The position numbers and the translations under genes are program-made. From Plumapathes pennacea (taxonomy: Eukaryota > Cnidaria > Anthozoa > Antipatharia > Myriopathidae): 64,000 nucleotides of DNA. The stretch covers positions 41,149,680 through 41,213,679 of the forward strand of contig OZ038462.1 in assembly GCA_964036295.1 (NCBI GenBank), given 5' to 3'. Shown piece after piece: positions 1 through 11,439 of the stretch; position 1 is the stretch's first letter, and every line of letters begins with the position of its first letter. The notes beneath the pieces were generated by a model. The model made no database searches. It saw only the letters and a program-made list of their open reading frames with translations, and had not been told where the DNA came from.

Positions 1-1
1 A

Positions 2-1390
2 AACAGGAATCAAGAACAAACTCGCGATCAACACCTAAGGCCCGCAAGTCAGGAGTCCTGCAGGCTTCAGGCGTCACGACAAGATTATTCCCGACTGTCC
101 AACAGTGAGTGAGCCCTTGATTTTTAATTATCCGTCAAAAACTCCTTCACTGCTAAAAATAACTCATTTAGTAAACTGTTATTTCGATTCCAGCTACGCC
201 GAGTTCACAGAACGGACGCTTCCCGCGATACACAGGACAGCTGAATTCTCTGTCGGCTCTGTACCAGCCTGCTTTTAAACCGTACTCGTTTAGTCATATG
301 TACGACAGCAAATACAGCAACGACTTCCAGGGCAGATTCTGGCCGCCGCCATCACCCGCCAGGTAAATGAGCAACTTTGTTGAATTTCATTCCTTCAGAC
401 AAGTCACCGAGAGCGGAGAGAACGTTACCATAACAACAGTTGTTTAAATATCTTTAATACCGTGTCGCGTGTAGCACTTCTCTACAGCTTTCTTCAGTTT
501 TGCGACCCCAAGTTACACTGTTTACATTCACACATTGGCTCCCCCAGATTTCTTTCCAACGAGTCGTCTGCATGCGAAACAGACAGCTAGACGTAGTTTT
601 GAGAGAATGTTGGTCGCAGTTTGTCCACTCGCTCACTTTACACCTGACCAAAAGAGAGACAGATCTCGACAGAGAGTAAGGAATAACAAGTAATTGACTT
701 ATCGCGCTATTGCAAGTATCGTTGGTAAAACTGCACGAAAAACTGGTATAGCGTGACATTCAGCACTCCCCCACCCCTCTTAAATTGTAACCACCCCTTA
801 CCCTCCCTGCCTCCCTCCTTTCCTTAGTTTGTATGTGCCGATGCGTCTTGACCTTCAGTTTTGTATCGGCAGGGCTGACACCGCGAACTATGCACCAATC
901 AAGCACCAGTTCCGGACAACCACATACCAAGACCACTTTCAAAAGATGACACCTTTCAGCCTGTCGTTTGTGACCCCATTTTCGAGACACAGGAAAAACA
1001 ACCCACAGCCCAACATGGTGAACACCTACAATTATCCAGACAGAGTAAGTTTGCAGTGGGTAGTATACTACAAGTAGGTAGGATACTATATAATCACATC
1101 TCCACTTCAAAGCTTGCACTGGCACTATTGAAAAGCCCTAAACCTCTAAAACCTGGCCAAGCGGACTTGCAAGTCAGCTCAAGTTTATTTAGTGATCAAC
1201 TTGCGTTTAACTTGAGTTTTCTTTTTTTTGTTTTTTGTTTTTAGCTGTTGTTGCTTTATTGTTTTAAGATTTCTTTTTTCTTCAGCCGAGGTGGATCTGG
1301 GACACCAACTCATCTTCAGGAGCACGTGCTTCGACTTCGAGTAAGTTCTCAATCCGTTATGTTGAAGTAGAATTAACTACGTCAATCTAA
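2..1390 (+). CDS. 3' part of an unrecognised multi-exon gene
   Basis: Exons at 2-104 (open from the window edge), 194-362, 873-1044 and 1286 onward are joined by GT-AG introns whose phases agree (A|CT, AG|G, then phase 0). The last exon either runs to a TAA at 1388-1390 or splices at a good GTAAGT donor at 1341. The peptide is rich in Tyr, Phe, Pro, Ser and Asn, with stretches such as SHMYDSKYSNDFQGRFWPPP, APIKHQFRTT and PRWIWDTN. It has no membrane span and no obvious enzyme motif. The composition resembles small ciliary or sperm microtubule-inner proteins, but I do not recognise the family, so that is only an impression. The 5' end lies outside the window. Coding status rests on three compatible junctions and an uninterrupted frame. 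Confidence 0.6.
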
Positions 1391-1560
1391 ACTTTTTATA
1401 CCACTCGCAGTCCTTCCCCCTAAGTTTAGACTTACATTACAACATCAGATTTACTTTGGTTGCGTTCGATTGGGTCTGTTCCGGAAAGAAAAACTGTACT
1501 TTTCTCAAATTCTCTCTACTTGTTTATGAGTTAGGTCCCGTTTATATGGAGAAAAGTTGT

Positions 1561-1650
1561 CCTGAGTACCCGAGACAAGCCGACTACCCGAGATAGCCCG
1601 ACCACCCGAGACAACCCGACCACCCGAGTCACCCTCCTCCCCGAGTCACC
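1561..1650. repeat. Degenerate minisatellite (CCCGA-rich)
   Basis: About five imperfect copies of an 18-19 bp unit built from CCCGAGACAA and CCCGACCA lie downstream of the first gene. Around 1930-1962 there is also a long T run. Nothing coding is seen between 1390 and 2349. Confidence 0.75.
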
Positions 1651-2348
1651 CAAAATTCGGCATAACTGAAAATACAAGAGTACAGAAATCAACGATAAGA
1701 CGATCTTCCTTCGGTCCGTCATCCGTGGGCTTTATAAACTAAGTTTAAAAAGTTCTTTCCAGTCTCCAAACCGAGACGGCCAACTTTGACCAGGTTTACC
1801 CGGGACACTTTTCCATATATTAAACGCTGGGTAAAGTTGTCTCAGCTTTCTCCATATAAACAGGGCCTTAGTGCTCTTTTGAGTCGATAATCCAATCATC
1901 AGGCGCCGCACGCAGAACATACTCTTATGGTGCTTTTTTTTTTTTTTTTTTTTTTTTTTTTCTGACATCAGGTGAGGCACAAAACAAAACTCCGGTAAAT
2001 CGACACCGCTACCACCGCTGGTACTCCAGATAACCAGGGCTGCTTGTGTAAAGGCGAAGTTGGCAAAGATCACAGACCACTGCATTGCCCGTCGACAGGC
2101 AATCGGAAGCTGCTTGAAGTAGTATTCTATGAAATACGGTTACTTAATATGGTTTGCAAGAAACAATTCCACCCCAAAGAAAAGTAACGGAATTTTGCCA
2201 ACTGTCGGCAAAATTCAGTTCAAGGAAATCGAGTAACGTTTTATACATGTATCTTAAAAGATGTTAAATTTATTGCGACACTTCTCCTTTCGCTTAGACC
2301 TCGTTTATATAAAGAAAGCGTTGTTTCCCCAACCCCCGAGACAACTAA

Positions 2349-2702
2349 GGCCCAGTTCAAACGCCGATCTTTTCATGAACCGAACCTAATACATGCAATT
2401 AAGTACATGAAAAGTTCGGCGTCTGAATCAATTAAGAACGGCTGATTTGATTTGGAACAGCTCAGCCGTTCTTCACTCCTGGACCAGCTCGGAATTAGGG
2501 CTTTGGAGCGGTTCTGATTCAGACGCCGAATTTTTCATGAGCCAAATCTAATGCATAAATAATTATAGTGTATCTTAATGTTTTTAATGTATTTGTCAAT
2601 ATTAAATACGGCGTCTGAATCAACAGGCGAAATTAGTAAATTCGGGTCGACCAAATTCGGGTCAAGTTTGGCACATGAAAAGATCGGGATCTGAACTGGT
2701 CC
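2349..2702. mobile_element. MITE, 354 bp, about 29-bp terminal inverted repeats
   Basis: The left end GGCCCAGTTCAAACGCCGAT and the reverse complement of the right end GGACCAGTTCAGATCCCGAT match closely and continue into TCTTTTCATG on both sides. Internal sub-repeats carry GGCGTCTGAATCAA in both orientations. No coding potential. A related terminus recurs near 60.73 kb. Confidence 0.8.
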
Positions 2703-3504
2703 AAAGAACTTTGCCGAACGTTTATATGGAAGAAAACCCGTGCCTTAGTACTTTATCTTATTTTGTACAGTACATAAGGATAAAAGTTACTGATACGAAC
2801 ACCCTCACTGGAATTTACCGTAACAACAACTTTTATGTCTTTGTAAACATCTTTAATCTTGAGAACACCAAAGTTATAGTTTCGAAAATAAAGTATCCTC
2901 ACGAGTTTTATGCTTTACACTATTTATCCGCACTCCCCCACCCTCGGAACTGTCTTGTCATACTTGTTGATGTTGGTTCGTCCATTTCACGATTTCATTC
3001 CATAATGTCACCATCGGTGCTCCCATTGGCTGTTTAGTCCATGACGTCACCAACAGCACTCACATTGGTCTGGTTAGTCCATGATGTCACCATATTTGTT
3101 TCTTTTTGGTGGTGCATCTTGATGTAAGGAGAAAAGGTGCGAATGTTAGCTCTGAAACACTGCAACAATTGGACTAAACTCAAGGACATGCAATAAAAAG
3201 TTTAAAAGCTCTGCTTACAAGAGCCCGGCGAGATTTAAGTTGCCTTTTGCTCCCCTTTCTGACTTTCTAAGCTTTTTGCCGTGGCTTGTATCAACTTGCA
3301 GTTTATCTTGGACTCAGTTCTGTACGTTAGTGTCTAAGCCTTCATACTTTTTCCCAAGTATCTCTGAGTAAACGTGTTCAACAATGATTCGCGTCTAATC
3401 TCTATAGCAAGGAAAGGTAACACAAAAGTCACCCTGGCAGCAAACTTGGAACGGATTTTTGCCTTTATTTGTGAACTTATTGCTTGCCTTAACTTATCTA
3501 AGAA

Positions 3505-3796
3505 CCCGTCCACACTAATCCGAATAAATTTGAAAACGGATATTTATTTATCCGTTTTGGCCTCCCGTCCACATTATTATAGACGCGTTTTCAATGACCG
3601 AAAACGGATATTTTCGAAAACGCTCTCCAGAGTGGATATTTTCGAAAACTCCGGTTTCATTTTGTGGTGTGGACGGCGAAAACGAAGCTTTTCGAAAACG
3701 CGTGATGCCATGATGATCATGTAATCTCTGTGCGCATGCTCAATTCGTGTATTAGTGTGGACAGCGAAAACGATTCAAAAACGATAGTGTGGACGG
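3505..3796. mobile_element. MITE with CCGTCCACACTA ends
   Basis: CCCGTCCACACTA at about 3505 is mirrored by TAGTGTGGACGG at 3785-3796. Between them are many copies of GAAAACG and its complement, so the element folds on itself. It is non-coding. The 2703-3504 stretch holds no supported gene. Confidence 0.75.
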
Positions 3797-4149
3797 AAAA
3801 CTTTCGATGCGTTTTCGTATGAAAACTCCATTTTCAAGAAGCCTTGTGCTTCTATTCTTACGAATTCCCGTGTGTTTCCAAAACTGAACACAGCATACTG
3901 ACAAGTGCTTGGTTTCATTTCTCACGTAAAAGGACTGTCTACAAAGTTTTTCCTTGGTCTGGTTTCTCAATTCCTACCTCTCTTGATTGGTATGGTATCT
4001 TCCTCTCGATCAACCTTGGACTGGAAATCATGCAGTCTGGATTCTTCTTGAGTACGTTTGACCTAAAATTAGGCATATAATTTTCAAAGTTTGGTAATTA
4101 TTGTCATTCTTTTTTGATTTTTGTTTACTTGTTTCTTGAAAATTGGGTG

Positions 4150-6045
4150 TTAATGAGGTAAAAGATCTGCGTGCATGTGAGTAAATGGATAATTATCATA
4201 TAGTACCATGTCACGTTGACCAGGAGGGGGTGACTGCAATCGACTTCTGTTTTTCTTCCTTAGTTCTTCATAGGTTGTGTATTTTGGTTTGGATGTGTCT
4301 TCTTCATGGAACAGACTTGGGGCATGTGCTGAGGAACCTTCCAAAGAAGGGGCTACCATGGAGGCACCATCCCTGGGAGGTCTCACTGATGTTGCACGTA
4401 CTGGGGCTTCAAACTCTGGTGTGTCAAACCGGGCTGATAAAATAATGTATATAGAGGATTTTCACTATCAAAAATTTTTTTCTCCCCACATCCCTCATAC
4501 ATTTCTTAGATTTCTGCAGATAGAAAATACTAGTAAAAGTGAAAGTTACCTGTAGTTTTTCTGCTATCAAGTAACTTTATTTATAGAAAGAGAGAGCTGA
4601 GGGACAAGCCATTTCAAAGATGCCTGTTGCCTCATTTCAAAACAAAATGAGTCTGATTTGCATGACAATAAACACACACAAAAAGCTTCAAACAGAAGCA
4701 TCAGACATCTCAGTATGGCCAACTGCAACTTATCCAATGTACCTTGATTGTCATCAACTTCCTGCTGCTCTGGGTAAACTTTTTTAGGTTTGGGTCCATC
4801 ATAAGGTATGCCAGCTCTGTAAAAAAAATTACAGACAGACAAAATGTTTGGAACTTGTTAGGTCTGTACAAGCATGAAATATTAGCCCTGTACATTCCTA
4901 ACTACCGGTATTATGCAGCTGTGCTCCAGAAATTGACCACTTTCCTACACAGTACAAAGGCCTACACTATACAAAGGCCTATACACTGGTATTCCACTTT
5001 CAAAACACCACTTTTGCTATCACTGCAAAGAAGTTTGTACTTTGACACTGTAAACTGCATCAAAGATGCTCGAAATGGACTTCAAAAAAAAAAAAAAAAA
5101 GTTAAAGAAAGAAAGAAAGAAAAATTAGGGGAGAAAAATAAAGAAAATCCAATGTCACCTATGGTAGTTTCAAATCTTCACAGTCATTTTACCTGTTGTA
5201 GAATTCTCTGACTTGTTCTGCAAGCCTGGAATTGTCCAACTTCATGATTTTCTCGAAACATGTCCTCCGGTATGATGCTAAACCAACTAGCAGACCAAGA
5301 GTGAATACTCCTACAAATAGAAAATTGAGGCTTACATATTAAACTTATTTCACTTAGGGCCATCACAAAGTATTAGGTTGCCTTCTTTTGGGACCCATTC
5401 TGATCCCGGAACATATTCTGTCTTATTTGTTCTATTTGCCACCTATGGGGTGAGGAGGGGGGGAGGGGGAAGGGGTATGGGGTAGGGGGGGAGGGGAGGG
5501 GGGAAGAGGGGAGGGGGGTATCTTGCATGTAGCCTATCCAGAATTTACTGCACCACTGTACCTGGGTAATAAAGTGCTGCAAATCTTTTAAACTGTGGAA
5601 GGAACCCTGGAGAAATTAAAAATAAATGGCATATTACTATAGTAACTACAAATCCTGCATAGTTCATTTACCAGAGGTAATTATGTATTAGACTAAAATA
5701 TACGTAAAAGGATCATTATTTTCGCAACATACCACTCTTCCCTGCTTGCCGTGCCAATAAAATTGAAACAGCACCAAGAGGGATCCCTACAATGAGGATA
5801 GAAACAGCAGTTAATCTACAAGAGATCATATACATCCTCCAGACTTATATAATTCTTGTAACCTACCTCGGAAATACAGGCTGTTTATTCGGCATTCCCG
5901 TAATACTCTTCTCTCCTCCTCAGTAAGCTATAATGAAGAAAAGGTTAGGTCTCTTTCATAACATTATCACTATACTTATCACATCTGAAGTGCGAGTAAA
6001 CAGCCTTTTTAACTTTACCTGAAGGTTTACACCGTCAGCCGCCAT
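4150..6045 (-). CDS. OCIAD1: OCIA domain-containing protein (OCIAD1/2-like)
   Basis: Seven exons on the minus strand: 6019-6045, 5867-5927, 5733-5786, 5562-5606, 5193-5310, 4743-4816 and 4150-4433. All junctions are GT-AG and in phase, giving 220 residues from ATG at 6045 to TAA. The N-terminal half has the OCIA signature LTEEERRVLREC, then a glycine/alanine-rich hydrophobic hairpin (IPLGAVSILL and VFTLGLLVGLASY) and TCFEKIMKLDNS, where vertebrate OCIAD1 has CQEKFKKLENS. The C-terminal exon carries YTTYEELRKKNR, the same motif found near the OCIAD1 C-terminus. OCIAD proteins are membrane-associated factors of endosomes and mitochondria. I cannot tell OCIAD1 from OCIAD2, but the length and C-terminal motif favour OCIAD1. 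It is head-to-head with the gene starting at 6400. Confidence 0.92.
5446..5519. repeat. G-run-rich intronic tract
   Basis: The plus strand has many runs of 3-7 G separated by one or two bases, inside intron 4 of the OCIAD gene; the transcript therefore has a C-rich tract. It has the composition expected for a G-quadruplex on the non-transcribed strand. Confidence 0.7.
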
Positions 6046-6399
6046 CTTCTTTTCAAAACGTATACCGCTGGCCAACTGTAACGCTACTCTGTGGGTGGGG
6101 GGTGGGAAAGGTAAGCCACTATGAAAACTATTCCTTTTGGTGGACCTTGCATGTTTTAAGAGATTTTAGGGGGATGGAAGAAACGATGGGAAAACATGTA
6201 ACTTAGGTTGCTAGATACAAATTAGGATTTTCGCGAAACTTTTCTCTCCTCTGCCCCTCTTGCCCCTCCCCCGTAAATTATGGATGTCCCTTTCTCTAGC
6301 TTGGTGACCGCGCCACAATGCAAACACGACTTGAGCAAAATATGTAAAAGACAATCTGTTGTTTTTCTTTGTAAAAACTGAACACACGAGAGTGTAGAC
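6046..6399. promoter_or_regulatory. Shared (bidirectional) promoter region
   Basis: The 354 bp separating the OCIAD start codon (minus strand) from the start codon at 6400 (plus strand) contains no other gene. Head-to-head spacing this short implies shared promoter DNA. I see no convincing TATA box, and the exact transcription starts are unknown. Confidence 0.5.
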
Positions 6400-9259
6400 A
6401 TGAAGATGACCCACGAGAAGAGAAAGGTGTGGATGATCACGAAGAATAGAGAAGGTATAAACATGATGCCAATTCATTGCAGTGACGTGCTGTCGTAATA
6501 TTCAGAAGTCAGAACCGTGTTTGTTTACTTTGCTCGCACAGCCGTGTCGGAGATCAAAGGGTTTGAATTTTACTCTGATCAAGTCCACGATGATAGAGAC
6601 AGCGACAAAAGCATATTCTTGAAGGTTGGTGAATCTAATTTTGATAAGCACAGGCGAGGAAATGGGTTATGCGATTAGAATCTGAAAATGTTTTCACGGC
6701 CTTCAGATTTCACTGAAACTTAATCATTTTAGAATGAGAAAACAGTGATAAACTTGCGGGAGATGCAGTGGTTTTGTAGAAGATTCTTGTTCTAAACTGA
6801 CCCAATTTCAGTTAGATAGTTCAGAGCAGTGCGACAAAGTCAAGTATCAAGAGATCGATGTACATGAATAAATACATGAATAATATGATTAATATGAATG
6901 TGTAGTTACATATTATAATTGCTATTTTCCAGGAGGTTTCATGGATATTGTTTTGAGTCTGTATTGTGTGACTCACCATCAAACTATTCAACATTTAAAT
7001 ACTTTATTTTCATTTATTTTTAGGATCTTGGTGAACAATTGGGACTCAACAATGATAAGGCAGCCATTTTAAAGGTATGGTGTATTATTTTTGTAGAGGC
7101 CAGTGAGAGGATTTCTTTGACAGTTCATTGTAGTTGTTTTTCACATAAGGTTTGATTTCTCTGTCAGCAGCTGAGGAATGTTAGAGGATCACTGATACCA
7201 CTGAACCGAAATATTCCTCCAAACACCATCACGAGGTGTGTTGTGTTCAGGGTATATTGTTAATCATTTCAGACAGGAACAAAGGCCTCCTCACTTACAG
7301 CAGTGGTATTGGATCAAATTCCCACATGGGAACCACATTGTGACCAGCATATTGACCACTCTGCCACCTGAACACCCTTGCAACATTTATACAGATGACC
7401 ATTAGCTAGCAAGTAACAGGCAGTTTAATATTAAACCTGCCTGTTACTTGCTAGCTAATGGTGATCTATATAATGCTGCAAGTGTGTTCAAAGCTCGCAG
7501 AGTGGTCAATACACTGGTAACAGTGCGATTTCCAGTTAAAAATTTGATCCAATCCCAGTGCCGTAAGTGAGGATGCCTTTTTTCCTGTCTGAATTATGTA
7601 CCCTCCATTGTTAGGCAGGGCTGTTAAGAGTGTTGACCTATCTCTCAATCTTCACTATCCCAATATGAAGGACTTTGAAGAACTCATGCACTTGTTGAAA
7701 AGATCATACATAAGGCAGCCAGAGGTACCACACTTCAATGCTCAGTTCATTTTCATGCTTGTTAGTTAATATATAATATTGTAAAATGGACTTGATCATA
7801 TTTCACATAAGTATAAAAGAGTATTATTCATTCATGCTTAAAAATTGTCTGGTACTTACAAGTATCTGTGAGTTAATTGCATTAAACAGGTATTCAAATG
7901 CCACTACCAACCCTCTCCATATCCTTCCTCCCCCTCTTCTGCCAAAACAATCTAATCCTTGCTTTTCTTCCAGTCCTTACGTACTAGAAGTCTGCCAAAG
8001 ATATGAGACAGGTAATGACATGTCACACCTGGCTACTTAAATTACTAAAATAATATTTATCTTTGAGAAGTTTCTGTACACCTTGGTGTACACTGATCAG
8101 ATATATAGGTAGTGCACTTTCATCTGACATTAAATTAGCACTGTATTCTTTGTCAGTTGAACCCAGCCCTCGCCAAGTCTCCATCTCGACCTACAGTGAA
8201 ACCTACAGAAGGAAATCGGAACTTCTCACTAAGAGAGTGAGTTGATTGTGACATTTTTGCATTTGACACTTTCATGAATTGATCTTTTCTAAACATAACA
8301 TGTAGCTGCACTAAGCTAGCTAGGCATATTGTATACATCCAAAAAGACTTTCAGGAGCAGTCATGATTGCTTGACAACTTCTCCTGAGTGATAACCACTT
8401 TGTTTGCCTGACAACTTCTTCTGAGTGATAACCACTTTATTGTTTGCTTGACAACTTCTTCTGAGTGATAACCACTTTGTTTGCCTGAACTTCTGTAGGT
8501 AGCAAAACTGGAAAGCACCATCCCAGACTTACCAGATTTAAGAAATGCAAAACTGAATGCTGTAAGTTCCTTTTCTTGCATACTTTTTCTTTCAGAATAG
8601 TTAATTAAATCATGTCTAAATTTTTTTTTTCCAAATTCAACTTTTCTAGCTCATTGATGGTAAACCTCATGAAGAATGCATTTAGCTGACGTTTTTGGCT
8701 GCGGGTCTAACTCGGCTTTCTTCTCAAAGCAAAGGGAAACATTTTCATGTGAATCTAGAATTAAACTTTATTTTTTATATACTATGGTATACTGTAGTTG
8801 TGTTGTTGTAAGAATGCGTTGACTACACAGTTGTGCATACTCACTTAGTTTGATTTATGTTTCTCCTACAAAGGAAATGGAGGAAATTGAGAAAATGATG
8901 CGATTTCTTGATGCAAAACTGAAGGTTAGACCCCAGTCCCTTTTCCTATGTTTTATCCCTTTTGCTCTTTTCCTTGCATCTCCCTTTTCCTCCTTCTTCT
9001 CCACCTTCATCTTCTTTTTCTCCTTTAGTTCCATCTCCTCCTCCTCCTTCTTTTTCGTCTTCAATCTCCCCTTTTTTCTCCTATTTTTTCAATTTCATTT
9101 TTTTTTTTTTTTTTGTCTACCTCCCTCAAGTCTCCTTTCTCTTCTCCATTATTTGTAAAATTTAATATTGTATTGTATTAGTATATCGTATTTTTTTATT
9201 TGCAGGAAGCAGAGTCTCGGCAGTGGAAGGGAATGTTCAAAAAGCACCCCCTGTGGTAG
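6400..9259 (+). CDS. Unrecognised conserved-looking coiled-coil protein, ten exons
   Basis: Well-supported exons: 6400-6454, 6542-6624, 7024-7074, 7168-7235, 7619-7724, 8157-8236, 8499-8561, 8874-8924 and 9206-9259 (TAG stop). A small exon ending at 8011 before GTAATG lies between, but its start is unresolved: the frame reading PYVLEVCQRYET joins correctly to the next exon, yet the exon before it ends in phase 0. The protein starts MKMTHEKRKVWMITKN, is acidic and then leucine-rich in the middle (FEELMHLLKRSY), and ends in a heptad-like helix (VAKLESTIPDLPDLRN, EMEEIEKMMRFLDAKLK) and WKGMFKKHPLW. No enzyme motif or signal peptide. The family is not recognised; a scaffold or centrosome/kinetochore-type role would be speculation. 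A polyadenylation hexamer follows near 9499. Confidence 0.75.
7269..7592. mobile_element. Long palindromic MITE in an intron
   Basis: Two arms of about 155 bp are inverted copies: TCAGACAGGAACAAAGGC at 7269 mirrors GCCTTTTTTCCTGTCTGA ending at 7592. They meet at the perfect palindrome GTTTAATATTAAAC around 7422-7435. The arms also share GTAAGTGAGGA and AATTTGATCCAAT. It lies in the intron between exons 4 and 5 of the gene at 6400-9259. Confidence 0.88.
8367..8490. repeat. Tandem repeat, about 42-46 bp x 3
   Basis: Three successive copies of a unit containing TTGACAACTTCTTCTGAGTG followed by ATAACCACTTTGTTTGCC. The array abuts the acceptor of the exon beginning at 8499. Confidence 0.85.
8935..9145. 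repeat. Polypyrimidine tract
   Basis: An intron stretch almost wholly of C and T (CCTCCTCC, CTTCTT and a T run near 9100), transcribed as pyrimidine on the gene's sense strand. It gives long spurious open frames on both strands. Confidence 0.75.
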
Positions 9260-9498
9260 CGTTCTGAAGCAAACTCTTGAATTCAAAACCTAGTGTCACG
9301 CATCACAATAATCTGCACGAGTTTTTCTCCCTTTCCGAAAGCTTAACTTCGTAAAAAGCGGGAATGAGCTTGCAGTTTGAACTAAAGTCGAAGTTATAAT
9401 ACTTGACAGTAACAATATTCAGCAACATACTGTGTTATACAGGTATCGAAAATAGCTGCATAGTTTCTAATGTGAACTCAAGGCAGCTGTATGAATGA

Positions 9499-9504
9499 AA
9501 TAAA
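9499..9504 (+). terminator. Polyadenylation hexamer AATAAA
   Basis: AATAAA lies about 240 bp after the stop codon at 9259 on the plus strand and is a plausible 3' end signal for that gene. Confidence 0.5.
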
Positions 9505-10958
9505 AACGACATGCAGACAAAAAAGTTATTTCTTCAGCGTCACGACATAAAGACAGCATGAACCGTGTGTTTGCTGCGTTCATGAAAGTCAAGGTTCGAA
9601 TTATTAAAATGTTGCGTGCGAGATAAACATTGCTCAGTGTTTTTCCGTGTACGCGTTTCTCGCTGACAAGTGCAGCCTTACCTTTACCAGATTACAATAA
9701 CGCAACGGATAAGAGAGGTGTGAACAACTTTACCGCGCGACTGTTTGAACAGTGTCAGAATCCAATTGGCTGATATTTTGCGTCCCGCGCATGACAGTTG
9801 CAAACCTCGCTCACAGGATAAATTTATCAACACAATTTTTGTGTATGCTTTGTTTTTGCAATAAATAGGCGTCTTTTTTCCCTGAGGCACTTACAGTCTC
9901 AGTAGTAAAACGAATTTATCCGGCTTTGAAGCGACTCGACGCTTTCGCTCGTCTTGTTCGTTTTGCCGTATAGATCCTAGCCTTCCTATTTACGTAATTT
10001 TACAAAACGAATATCAGCACACAGGATGAACAGCCAAACAAGTCTAAAGTGAAAGGAGAGCTTTTCCTTGTGCTTGCGTCATTCGTTTTCCCGAAGGCAG
10101 ATGATCCCTTGTGCTTACGTTTCTCTAAAGAAGCAGGATTTACTCATGACCCCAAATCCATTGAAACCACCCTGACCCAACAGCATGGTGATTCCGCAGT
10201 TCAAAAGCACACGCCAATAAACAAACTGTGTTAAAATTGACGCAAATTTATGACAATCGAAGAGTTAGTGGCGCGTTCTCTTGCTGTCAGAGATCTGTTA
10301 TCGAACGGCCCAGCCTAACGAGCGAATACAGTTACTAAGGCGTCAGGCCGTACGTCCCAAGCTAATAAGGGTTTATGACCTATTTTGCACGATCGAGCTG
10401 TAACAGATACGACGTGACTGAGTGACGATTCGCATTTTCTGTGCTTCTTCATCCACCCTTGCATCGAAATCTGCCGCCCCCCCATTTGCATTTCTAACGT
10501 TTCCTTTACACAACGTAGAACTTAACTATTCTATTATAATTTTTTTGGTTTTGGAACTGATTGAAAACAACCTCTTAATAGAACATTTACCCCATAACAA
10601 GTTGGAGTTTAAATATTGGTAGATATCAATGCGCTTCCCCGACTCGCAACAAGTAGACCTTGAAAGTGCACCTGTGTAAACCGATTACTGGCCGGCACAT
10701 AAACAACGCCTTACAAAATTCTTCAGAATCCAAATAACGAAACGAATTATCTCGACGTAACAGCTGGGTTACCATCACGAGGCTGGCAAGGCTACAACGG
10801 CAGTACCCGCTTCTTTTAAGGCCTGTAACTGAGCATTACATTTTAATTAGTTTAGTCTGCCACCGAAACCGTTTGATGTATTTCGTGTTCCTGTAAAGGT
10901 TCGGAGATATTAGCACGCCAGAGTGCTACTCTGTACCAGGGCCTAGATTGGGGAGGGG
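9505..10958. other. Gene-free spacer
   Basis: Open frames here are short and lack splice partners, family motifs or promoter context. I see no RNA gene and no clear repeat structure until the tandem array at 10959. Confidence 0.5.
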
Positions 10959-11176
10959 GGTCTGCATAACACTTAACAGTAAAACATTTAGACCCATAAC
11001 GCTTGACAGTAAACCCCATCTAGGCCCTCTTGTCTTGTTTTATTAAATATCTAGTCTTGTAACACTTAACTGTAATTTTTTACATAACACTTAACATTAA
11101 TTTTTTTGGCATCATAACACTTAACAGTAAAAAATTCGGGCCCATAACACTTAACAGTAAACCCCATCTAGGCCCT
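10959..11176. repeat. Irregular tandem repeat of ATAACACTTAACAGTAAA
   Basis: At least six degenerate copies of ATAACACTTAACAGTAAA occur with variable spacers; the flanking phrase CCCATCTAGGCCCTC appears twice (about 11017 and 11164). The preceding sequence GGCCTAGATTGGGG near 10941 is its inverse, so the array may be the body of a small mobile element. Confidence 0.75.
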
Positions 11177-11439
11177 CCTGTAAATTCAAGCGGAAATTAT
11201 TGTACTTAGCTTTTTGTAATGCAGAGATAGAAACAATTGGTAGAACCCCGGCGAGATGAGATATAACCCGTAGAACCCCCCCAGCTCTGCAATTGATATG
11301 GCTCATCTCTGATTGATAAAAGAATCCATCATGTATGACCTTAACAACATACAAACTGAAACGACAATTCATAAATTATGAATTGTATAAATTATGCAAA
11401 AAGATCATCAAAACAAACAGATTAAATCAGTACGTGCAG

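Noticed and set aside
7988-8011. 24-bp microexon KSAKDMRQ, which joins in phase with the preceding exon of the coiled-coil gene.
   Set aside because: It does not join in phase with the next exon (8157-8236), whereas the alternative frame PYVLEVCQRYET does. Left unresolved.
8850-9165. Overlapping open frames on both strands of about 60-100 codons.
   Set aside because: They arise from the polypyrimidine tract; only the 51-bp exon at 8874-8924 fits the gene.
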